A stretch of DNA of 64,000 nucleotides from the NCBI RefSeq assembly GCF_035994945.1, contig NZ_CP108678.1, positions 1-64,000 on the forward strand. Reading direction: 5' to 3'. A program made the translations under genes and the position numbers. The notes below the pieces were generated by a model. It searched no databases and had not been told where the DNA came from. It was given only the letters and a program-made list of their open reading frames with translations. Position 1 is the stretch's first letter. Each line of letters opens with the position of its first letter. Shown here in pieces: positions 33,040 to 40,367 of this stretch. This DNA is from Streptomyces sp. NBC_01216. GTDB lineage: Bacteria; Actinomycetota; Actinomycetes; Streptomycetales; Streptomycetaceae.

Positions 33040-35481
33040 ATGAGCAAGTCGTCCGATGCGGCCGTGAGCCTGTCGAAGAACACCCCGCCGGCCGCCGAGC
33101 GCCGACTCCACATCGCGCGCGCCGAACTGGCCCTGGCGCTGCCGGACCACCTGGCCCTGCGGGACGTCCCGCTGAAGCCCGACCCTCTCGAGGCCCTGGC
33201 CGCCGCGGTCGCCGACGTCCGCACCTCCCTCCAGGAGCGAGCCGACCTCGTCCTGGACCTGGTCCCCGTCGCCCCGGGCAAGGTCGCCCGCCGACGCAGC
33301 CAGCTCCTGGCCGCAGCCCGCCGGTCGCCGAACGACATGCCAGCCATCCCCGGGATGCCTCGCCAGGGCGGAGGCGGCTCCGGCTTCAGCCTCGACCGGC
33401 TGTCCTCGATCGGCTCGGAGATCGCCGCCGAGATGCGCGGCGCCCAGGCCACGCGTCCTTCCGCGGGCAACCGCCCCCGGGCGCAGCGCATGCTCAGCGC
33501 GACCGACATGAAGGCCGCGATGGGGAAGTTCCACCCGGACGTCAACCCGGTCTTCGACCTCCAGCTGCTCCTGCGTACCTGCTCCACCGACCCGCACCGA
33601 CCGCGCCTTCTGCTGGACCAGCTTCTCGCGGCTCTGGAGGGCTGGGCGGGCGACAACTACCTGCGACCTGTCGGGCTGAACCTCGGCCTCACCCGGCTGC
33701 GCGCCGACTCGGTGTTCTACCGCCAGCACTTCGACCGCCGCTTCGAGACGGGCCTCTTCGCCCCGCGCCGACGCGGGTGGGTGACCGGCGAGGAAATCGC
33801 CGGACTGCTGAAGCCCCCGACCAAGCACAACTCGGCGGCGAACGTGATGCGCTCCGGCGGTGTGGTCCCGCCGCCCCACCCGGGCCTGCCTTCGTGGACC
33901 GGCCAGCCCGACCTGCTGCCGCTCGGCTGGGTCTCCCGGCCCGGCGGCGGAGAGCGCCTGGCCGGCATCCCCTTGCGCTACCTGCTCTTCGCCCTGTTCC
34001 TCGGCAAGGCCGGCTACGGCAAGACGGAGATGAGCCTGGTCCAGGCCATCGCGCTGGCCCACAACGGGCACGGCATCCTGTTTCTGGATCCGCATGGGGA
34101 CGGCTGGCAGAGGGCCCGGCCGTACCTCGCGCACCGCGAGCTCGCGCCGCGGATCTGGGAGATCGACCTGACCTCGCCCGACATGAACGCCAAGGTCGCG
34201 TCCTGGAACCCGCTGTCGATGCAAAACCGCAAAGAGGAAGACATCCCCGACATCGTCCAGTACGTGGTCACCGGCTTCTCCAGCGCACTGAACTGGAGCG
34301 ACTCGGCGGGCCGCGCCAAGACGATCCTCACCCGCTCGGTCGAGTCGCTCGTCGAGCTGTCCCTGCTGCTCGCGAAGGCCGGCAAGCCCGAACTCGCCCC
34401 GACGATCTTCCAGATCCGCACGATCCTGACCGATGAGGAGTGGCGCGACGCCGTCGTCCCCTACCTGTCGAAGAACCTGAGGGACTTCTGGGAAAAGACC
34501 TACAAGAAGTACCCGGGCGAGGCAACGCCGGTCGTCACCAACATCATCGAGCGCCTCGACAGCAGTAACGCCGTGAAAGCGTTCCTCGGGTCGTCGTTGT
34601 CCACCTACGACATCCGCACCGCCATGGACCAGGGCAAGGTCGTCTTCATTTGCCCGTCGGGCACAGGTGACACCGACCGGATCGTGTCGTGCTTGCTGAT
34701 CTACGACCTGTTCCGAGCCGGTCTGTCGCGCCGGGACATACCCGTGGCGGACCGCAAGGACTTCTACTGCTTCATCGACGAGCTCACCGCGGTCGACGGG
34801 GCCAGCAAGGGCACGTTGGCTGCGATCGCCGAACAACTGCGCAAGTTCCGGGTCAAGCTCTTGGCGATGACGCAGATGGCACAGCGTCTGACCCCGACGA
34901 CCAGGCAGGGGTTGCTGCAGAACCTGTCGGTGCTCTCGACGACCGCCAGCGACGTCGACGAGGCGATGCTGGTGACCCGGCGCTGGGGCAAGAAGGTCGA
35001 GCCGGACACCATCACCGCCCTGCGGCCGTACAACTACGTGATGTCGGTGACCCTCGGCGACGGGCGCACTGACCCGTTTCGGGTGCGGGGTGCCAGCGTC
35101 GAGGAGCTGTACGAGGACTACCACCGTCCCGACGATCTGCCGAAGCTGTCGGCGTCCGTCGACCAGAACCTGCGCCGGCGCCCGGTCCGGGACATCCTCG
35201 ACGACCTCCGTCGGCTCGACAACCGCATCATGCGTGCCCTCGCCTCGATCCAGGTCCAGCCGGACGATGACGACGACGTGCCCCGCGGCCACGACCAGGA
35301 GCGCGCCGCAGACAACACCGAGGCCCAGGCCGAGGAGGCGCCCGAGAGCGGACGGGTTCGGATCAGCAAGGACCCGGGCACCGTGATCAGCGGCTCGACC
35401 GACGAGGAATTGCCGTACGACGAGGAAGAGCCGCCGTACGACGAGGACGACGGCCCGGCCGGCGGCTCGGTGGTCGTATGA
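33040..35481 (+). CDS. VirD4/TraD-type coupling ATPase
   Basis: This 813-residue protein is the coupling ATPase that brings DNA to the secretion channel. Residues 1-290 form an N-terminal region without clear transmembrane helices. Walker A is GKAGYGKTE at 322-330 (strand/loop LFLGKAGYGKT, then ILFLDPHGDG). Walker B ends in FIDEL at 578-582, and AMTQMAQRL follows (sensor-like). The C-terminal 90 residues are very acidic (DDDDD, then repeated PYDEEEPPYDEDD), a possible docking tail. It starts with AAAGGAAA upstream and its stop overlaps the next gene (ATGA). Confidence 0.88.
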   Translation: MSKSSDAAVSLSKNTPPAAERRLHIARAELALALPDHLALRDVPLKPDPLEALAAAVADVRTSLQERADLVLDLVPVAPGKVARRRSQLLAAARRSPNDMPAIPGMPRQGGGGSGFSLDRLSSIGSEIAAEMRGAQATRPSAGNRPRAQRMLSATDMKAAMGKFHPDVNPVFDLQLLLRTCSTDPHRPRLLLDQLLAALEGWAGDNYLRPVGLNLGLTRLRADSVFYRQHFDRRFETGLFAPRRRGWVTGEEIAGLLKPPTKHNSAANVMRSGGVVPPPHPGLPSWTGQPDLLPLGWVSRPGGGERLAGIPLRYLLFALFLGKAGYGKTEMSLVQAIALAHNGHGILFLDPHGDGWQRARPYLAHRELAPRIWEIDLTSPDMNAKVASWNPLSMQNRKEEDIPDIVQYVVTGFSSALNWSDSAGRAKTILTRSVESLVELSLLLAKAGKPELAPTIFQIRTILTDEEWRDAVVPYLSKNLRDFWEKTYKKYPGEATPVVTNIIERLDSSNAVKAFLGSSLSTYDIRTAMDQGKVVFICPSGTGDTDRIVSCLLIYDLFRAGLSRRDIPVADRKDFYCFIDELTAVDGASKGTLAAIAEQLRKFRVKLLAMTQMAQRLTPTTRQGLLQNLSVLSTTASDVDEAMLVTRRWGKKVEPDTITALRPYNYVMSVTLGDGRTDPFRVRGASVEELYEDYHRPDDLPKLSASVDQNLRRRPVRDILDDLRRLDNRIMRALASIQVQPDDDDDVPRGHDQERAADNTEAQAEEAPESGRVRISKDPGTVISGSTDEELPYDEEEPPYDEDDGPAGGSVVV

Positions 35482-36491
35482 GCATGATCACCGACGCTGC
35501 TGCTCCGAGCGTGGAGCAGCGCGCGAGCTTCCACTCCATCGCCACCCGGGTGCTCTATGTGTTGTACCAGCACCGGGTGATGTCCACCGGTCAGCTGCAG
35601 CGGCTGCTGCTGCCAGCGGCAAGCGCCTCCTACTTGCACCGTCAGCTGCGCGGCCTCCTGGCGGCCGGTCTGGTCCAGCGCATCTGGGCCAGCCACCAGC
35701 CGCAGGCGGCCGGGCAGGGGGAGCGCAAGACGCGGCGCCCGACCAAGCCGCCGTACCTGTGGTTCCTGACCGAGGAGGGCGCGCAGTCCGTGGAGGACGG
35801 CGGGGAGCTTCAGCCCCGGCCCTACCGGGTCACACCGGAGGCGGTCGCCGGTGCCCGGCAGCTGCACACCCTGGCGGTCAACGAGACCGGTATCGCCTTC
35901 GCGCGGCACGCGGCCCGGCTGGGGCACGAGTGCGGGCCGCTGGACTGGACACCGGAGGTCGCCCACCGGATCCGGGACGGGCAGCGCCGGTTCGAGGACG
36001 ACCACGTCATCAGCGACGCGGTCCTGAGCTACGTGCATGTGCGCCGGGGGCAGCGGGCGATGATGACGCTGTTCCTGGAGCTGGACCGTGCCACGATGAC
36101 GGCCGCCCGGCTGGCGGCCAAGGTCGCGGCCTACGGCCGGATGCACGAGTACGTGCCGCAGCACCCCGACCGGGCCCGCCGGTCGGCGGCGTCGACCAGG
36201 CCGGCGTGGCAGTACACCTACCCGGTCTTCCCCCGGCTCCTGGTGGTGCTGGACGGCAGGCCCTCACCCACGCTCGCCTCCCGGCTCGCCGCGCGGACCG
36301 AAGACCTCTACACCCTGACCCGGGCGGATCCGCGGCTCTCGCGTCTGGCCGGCCGGTTGTCGATCGGCGTGACCACGTTGCAGCTCTTGCAGGAGCGCGG
36401 TCCGTTCGAGCCGATCTTCACGCCGCTCCTGCGCGGCACCCCCGAGCAGCGGCCTCCGCTGACCGACCTGTACCTCAAGACCGCTCAGTGA
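35478..36491 (+). CDS. Replication-relaxation family protein
   Basis: This 337-residue protein has an N-terminal winged helix (about 20-110: RVLYVLYQHRVMSTGQLQRL, then YLHRQLRGLLAAGLVQR) and a C-terminal half with conserved acidic/His residues (DDHVISDAVLSY, FLELDRATM). This matches the replication-relaxation (Replic_Relax) family found next to VirD4-type genes on actinobacterial mobile elements. It probably processes or recognises the transfer origin. It is coupled to the VirD4 gene by ATGA. No classical relaxase was seen in the window. Confidence 0.8.
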   Translation: MSMITDAAAPSVEQRASFHSIATRVLYVLYQHRVMSTGQLQRLLLPAASASYLHRQLRGLLAAGLVQRIWASHQPQAAGQGERKTRRPTKPPYLWFLTEEGAQSVEDGGELQPRPYRVTPEAVAGARQLHTLAVNETGIAFARHAARLGHECGPLDWTPEVAHRIRDGQRRFEDDHVISDAVLSYVHVRRGQRAMMTLFLELDRATMTAARLAAKVAAYGRMHEYVPQHPDRARRSAASTRPAWQYTYPVFPRLLVVLDGRPSPTLASRLAARTEDLYTLTRADPRLSRLAGRLSIGVTTLQLLQERGPFEPIFTPLLRGTPEQRPPLTDLYLKTAQ

Positions 36492-36542
36492 GCCAGCGCG
36501 GCCAGCACGGCCGCGCCGCCACCGCACGAAGGACACCAGCTC

Positions 36543-37856
36543 ATGACCATCGCCACGGTGGAAGACGCTCCGCCCGAGGGCGGCAGCATGATCCAGCTGA
36601 CCGAGATCCTGCACCGCAGCGCCAAGCTGAGGCAGCGCCGCTTCGAGACGCTGCCGATGCGCGGACCGGGCAGCCCGTTCACCGAACCCCAGGGGCGCAA
36701 GCCCGGCGACGTGACCGCCCCGGAGGAGCTGTCCGACCTCATCTCGTCGATGTCGGTCGTGGGCATGCTCGAACCCGTCCTCGCGGAAGAGATCACCGTC
36801 GCCGGCCGCGCCCCGACCATCCGCCTGGTCACCGGCGAGCGCCGCCTGCGGGCCATGCGCTGGGGTGCCCAGAACCTGCCGGACAACCCGCACTTCGCGG
36901 CGCTGGCCGCCGTGGTGTGCCCGGGCCCGCTCAGCGATGAAGAGCGGCATATGTGGAGGTTCGTGGAGAATTTCGCCCGCGAACCGCTGCGCCCGGGCGA
37001 GCAGGCCGCTGCCCTGATGTACCAGCGGTGCGCCGTACTGGTCGGCAAGCTGCTGCGGGCCGGCAAGCCCGTCCCCGGCCACGTCTACGCCATCACCGAC
37101 AGCGTCGAGCGCTTCAAGGCCCTGGAGAAGATCCGCGGCACGGACCAGAGCTGCGCCGCCCCCTGGACCGAGGTACTCAGCCGCCTCGGCCTCCAGCTCA
37201 CCGAGCGCAAGGCCACCGAACTCGTACGCGCCTTCCGGGAACTGCCCCGCGAGCTGACCGAGGAGATGGACGAGGAAGCCGTCCGTCTCAACACCAGGAT
37301 CAAGTTCGCGGCGCTGCGCCGCGGGCGCGAGGCCGCGGCGGCAGACATCTGGGCGGCGCTGAAGGGCAGCAGCCGACTGCACCTGCTGCCCAGTGCCGTC
37401 GACATCGGCCTGACGGCACCGGAGCTCGAGCCCGAGAAAGTGATCGAGGCCGCGGAGGAACGCCTGGAGCGGGCCAACGCCGGCCGCCGCCGCGCGCTCA
37501 CCCGGGTCCCGGAGCCGCTCAGCCCCGCCGACGCGGAGACTGACCCAGCAGACGAGGGCCAGCCAGAGAGCCAGGAGGCCACAGAGTCCGGCCAGGTCGA
37601 GTATCCACCCGTCGCCGCCGTCCCCGCTCCCCCCACGCAGGACACGCCACCGGCTCCCTCTCCAGCTCCTGCGGCGGACTCCCAGGTGGTCCGCAGCGCC
37701 CTCGACGGACTCCGCGGCCTGCTGGCCGAGGTCCGCGCGGGACGCGAAGTCCCCCGGTACGACCGCGGGTCCCTGCGCCTGGCCCTCCGCGAGCTCGAAC
37801 AGCACCTGGCCGACACCAACCCCACCCCGATCCAAGAGAGCGAGAACGCCGCATGA
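36543..37856 (+). CDS. ParB-like protein without a visible ParA
   Basis: This 437-residue protein has an N-terminal ParB/Srx fold with the CTP-binding motif GERR at 98-101 (TGERRLRAM) and the second motif VENFAREPLRPGEQAAAL, followed by helical DNA-binding segments and a Pro/Glu-rich C-terminus. There is no parA nearby. It lies between the relaxation gene and DUF4417, so it may act in transfer or DNA processing instead of, or besides, partition. GTG/ATG choice is clear; overlap with the next gene by ATGA. Confidence 0.8.
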   Translation: MTIATVEDAPPEGGSMIQLTEILHRSAKLRQRRFETLPMRGPGSPFTEPQGRKPGDVTAPEELSDLISSMSVVGMLEPVLAEEITVAGRAPTIRLVTGERRLRAMRWGAQNLPDNPHFAALAAVVCPGPLSDEERHMWRFVENFAREPLRPGEQAAALMYQRCAVLVGKLLRAGKPVPGHVYAITDSVERFKALEKIRGTDQSCAAPWTEVLSRLGLQLTERKATELVRAFRELPRELTEEMDEEAVRLNTRIKFAALRRGREAAAADIWAALKGSSRLHLLPSAVDIGLTAPELEPEKVIEAAEERLERANAGRRRALTRVPEPLSPADAETDPADEGQPESQEATESGQVEYPPVAAVPAPPTQDTPPAPSPAPAADSQVVRSALDGLRGLLAEVRAGREVPRYDRGSLRLALRELEQHLADTNPTPIQESENAA

Positions 37857-38965
37857 CCACCGTTTCCCTTCAGATGCCCCGGGTCGGCCAGCCGCTGCCC
37901 CTGCCCGGCCGCGGCTGCGACTGCCGTTCCTGCGCGTTCTGGGCCGGCCCGGACGGCCGGGGCGGCCCGGCGACCGTCGAACCGCTGTGCTCGGGCAGCA
38001 ACTCGGACTGCTCGTACTGCGGCTGCTCCGCGACCGAGGCGGGATCGCCCTCCGGTGCGTGCGGCGGCTGCCCGATCCGCTGCGGGTCACGCACGGACAT
38101 CGCGCAGTGGATGGGCGATGTGGGCGGAACGCTCACCTTCGACGACATCACCATCGACGGCACCCTGCCCGAGCTTCCGTCCTTCATTCCGATGACCGAC
38201 GGCTCGAACGTGACCCAGTTGGACGCCAGCCTGCGCTGGCCCGCGTACGGGGTTGGCCTGCGCCGGGTCTTCTCCCCGGACACGCACTCGATCTACCCGC
38301 GCTTCGCCGGCAAGCAGGCCCGTGAGGTTCTCGCCCTGCGCGAGGGCCAGAAGGCCGTCCTCGTCGGCTACGGCGAGGACCCGATGGTCGAAGCGTTCTG
38401 GACGTACCGCAAGCGCGACGGCCTGGTGGAGGAGATCGCCGCCCAGGGCTGGGACCTGGTCCTCGCTCCGAACTATTCGATCTACGGCAACTGGCCGAGG
38501 ACCGAGCACTTGCTCAACATGCGCCGGTGCCTTCTGATCGCCCAGGAGCTCGCCGACGCCGGTGTGCCCACCGTTCCGAACATCTACTGGTTCCGCCTGG
38601 AGGACTTGAAGCGTTACACCTCCTGGATCGAGGACGCGCCGCCGCCGGCGATCGCCGTCAACCTGCAGACTGTCAGGGAGAACTCGAACTGGGACACGTG
38701 GGCACTGCCCGGTCTCTACTGGCTGGCGGAGAACCTGCCGGCCGACATGCCGATCATCCTCACCGGCCTGTCGCGGATCGACAGGATCGCCCAGGTGGTC
38801 GCGCTCTTCGGCAACCGCCTGACCCTGGTCAGCCAGAATCCTCACCAGTACGCGCTGCACGGCGCGATCATGACCGCGAACGGCCGCGAGGATGTCCACG
38901 CCCGGCCGGGCGACGCCTTCGCCTCCACGGTCCAGTTCATGGCCTCGCTCCTGCCGCCCCGGTGA
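37853..38965 (+). CDS. DUF4417 protein with Cys-rich N-terminus
   Basis: This 370-residue protein resembles DUF4417 (signature-like stretch LAPNYSIYGNWPRTEHLLNM and VPNIYWFRLED). Residues 20-80 hold eleven cysteines (CDCRSC, CSGSNSDCSYCGC, CGGCPIRC), suggesting iron-sulfur or zinc sites. The rest looks like a TIM-barrel-type alpha/beta enzyme. DUF4417 genes occur on phages and mobile elements. The reaction is not known to me. It is coupled to parB by ATGA and followed by element D. Confidence 0.7.
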   Translation: MTTVSLQMPRVGQPLPLPGRGCDCRSCAFWAGPDGRGGPATVEPLCSGSNSDCSYCGCSATEAGSPSGACGGCPIRCGSRTDIAQWMGDVGGTLTFDDITIDGTLPELPSFIPMTDGSNVTQLDASLRWPAYGVGLRRVFSPDTHSIYPRFAGKQAREVLALREGQKAVLVGYGEDPMVEAFWTYRKRDGLVEEIAAQGWDLVLAPNYSIYGNWPRTEHLLNMRRCLLIAQELADAGVPTVPNIYWFRLEDLKRYTSWIEDAPPPAIAVNLQTVRENSNWDTWALPGLYWLAENLPADMPIILTGLSRIDRIAQVVALFGNRLTLVSQNPHQYALHGAIMTANGREDVHARPGDAFASTVQFMASLLPPR

Positions 38966-38971
38966 GCAGCC

Positions 38972-39002
38972 GTCACACGAAGGCCCCTCGCGGCACCTCT
39001 AT
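38972..39002 (+). promoter_or_regulatory. GTCACA-N19-CTCTAT element D (Nudix gene)
   Basis: GTCACA at 38972-38977 and CTCTAT at 38997-39002, with a short CGGC/GCCG hairpin (38991-38994 / 39005-39008) around the second box. It begins just 7 bases after the DUF4417 stop, so there is little room for any other signal. Confidence 0.65.
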
Positions 39003-39124
39003 CTGCCGACCCCGGACCAGGGCCTCCTGCCCCCGCCCTGGCCCGGGCACCCGCCACCACGGTCCGGCCGCGAGCAGAGCTGTGCGCCCGGCCGCCGACG
39101 CCTCCACCCGAAGGGACACCGACG

Positions 39125-39808
39125 ATGCACGAGTACGACGCTCTCAGGGCCGCCCGGCCCGAGTGGTTCACGAACACGCCGGGCGGAATCGACATCGAGA
39201 CCTCCCCCGAAGCGGTCACCCGCGCCGGAGGCGTCATCTACCAGGACACCAGGCGGATCGTGCTCTGCGACGCCGTGACCTTCCCCGACGGCCGGCCCGG
39301 CACCTACCTGCGCACGATGAGCGCCTCCCCCGAGCCCGGCGCGGCCATCCTCCCGATGCTCCCCGACGGGAGGCTCGTGCTCGTCGAGCACTTCCGGCAC
39401 GCCACCCGGTCCTGGCATCTGGAAGCTCCCCGCGGGTTCGGTGCGGCCGGTCTGACATCGACCGACACCGCGGCCAAAGAGCTGGGCGAGGAGATCGGCT
39501 CGCACGCCCCCGAGTTGCTGGCCCTCGGCCGGGTCCACCCCGACACCGGCGCCCTGGGCGACGAGGTCCGCCTCTTCGCCGCGCTGATCGCATCGGTCGG
39601 TGCACTCGCCACCTCCGAAGGCATCCGCAAGGCGCTCACCGTGACGTTCGAAGAGGCGGAAGCGATGGTCCGCGACGGCCGGATCACCGACGGCCTGACC
39701 ATCGCCCTGTTGTACCGGGCCCGGCTGCACGGCCTGGCCTCCCACGCTGCTCCCCCGTACACCGCCGCCGAACCCGCCGGCCGGCACAGGGCGGTGGCCG
39801 GCGTGTGA
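39125..39808 (+). CDS. Nudix hydrolase (ADP-ribose pyrophosphatase-like)
   Basis: This 227-residue protein has a Nudix box at about residues 104-125 that retains its end KELGEEIG, with Lys in place of the usual Arg and an altered first Glu position. The strand order upstream (PMLPDGRLVLVEHFRHATRSW HLEAPRG, split here for length) is typical of ADP-ribose pyrophosphatases. It would cleave nucleoside diphosphate compounds such as ADP-ribose. The unusual box may lower or change activity. It has its own element D upstream and GAAGGGA before the ATG. Confidence 0.8.
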   Translation: MHEYDALRAARPEWFTNTPGGIDIETSPEAVTRAGGVIYQDTRRIVLCDAVTFPDGRPGTYLRTMSASPEPGAAILPMLPDGRLVLVEHFRHATRSWHLEAPRGFGAAGLTSTDTAAKELGEEIGSHAPELLALGRVHPDTGALGDEVRLFAALIASVGALATSEGIRKALTVTFEEAEAMVRDGRITDGLTIALLYRARLHGLASHAAPPYTAAEPAGRHRAVAGV

Positions 39809-39887
39809 TCGACAGCGCCGCACTCGCACCCCGAGCCGCCCGCCGATCGAGCCCGGTCGGCGGGCGGTCGCGCTTCCTGCGGCGGGC

Positions 39888-39901
39888 GGAGATTTCTCCC
39901 C
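39888..39901. promoter_or_regulatory. Palindromic box GGAGATTTCTCCCC
   Basis: A short member of the GGGGAGA-TCTCCCC palindrome class, 9 bases upstream of element E. It could be an operator for the effector operon. Confidence 0.5.
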
Positions 39902-39909
39902 GGGTCTCG

Positions 39910-39940
39910 GTCACACGGAGGCCGGGTTCGACACCTCTAT
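39910..39940 (+). promoter_or_regulatory. GTCACA-N19-CTCTAT element E (effector operon)
   Basis: GTCACA at 39910-39915 and CTCTAT at 39935-39940. The second box is in the loop of a perfect 6-bp hairpin (TTCGAC 39927-39932 / GTCGAA 39943-39948). The stem bases differ from element B while pairing is kept. Confidence 0.65.
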
Positions 39941-39971
39941 CCGTCGAACCCGAAAAAGGAGGGCTTCCGCC

Positions 39972-40367
39972 ATGTCGACACCCCCCGCGCCACGGCCGAC
40001 GAGCACTGCACCCGACACCGAGACCACCTGGAAGCTGTGGATCCTGATGGTCTGGCACCCCGCCCTGGGGCTGCCCGTCGACCCCGTCGCCGTCCTCGCG
40101 CTGGACACCGCCGAAAACGCCGATCCGGCGCAGCACGTCGTCTGGGTGCCCCTGGTCTACGACGAGGCCAACCCCTGGCGCGAGCGGCTGGCCGAGGGAG
40201 CCTCGCCCGAGCGGATCGCCCGGTGGGAGGCCGAGGCGGGCGCGTGCCAGATCGCGCCGGCCGACCTGCCCGAGGGCGCCCTGGACCTGCGGCACGCCGC
40301 TGATCTCCTCCTGGACGAGCTTCTCGGCGAGGTCATCCCGGCGCTGCCTCCGCGGACCGGTGCGTGA
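39972..40367 (+). CDS. Small acidic protein heading the effector operon
   Basis: This 131-residue protein has a strong ribosome binding site (AAAAAGGAGGG). It is acidic, with mixed alpha/beta segments, and its TGA overlaps the ATG of the 902-residue protein (TGATG). Small acidic proteins in front of large secreted proteins often act as chaperones. I infer such a role only from position and charge. No family is recognised. Confidence 0.6.
   Translation: MSTPPAPRPTSTAPDTETTWKLWILMVWHPALGLPVDPVAVLALDTAENADPAQHVVWVPLVYDEANPWRERLAEGASPERIARWEAEAGACQIAPADLPEGALDLRHAADLLLDELLGEVIPALPPRTGA

Noticed and set aside
25082..35292. Very long minus-strand frames opposite the VirB4, VirB6-like and VirD4 genes
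   Set aside because: Shadow frames of strongly biased genes; the plus-strand proteins have clear ATPase motifs and coupled starts.
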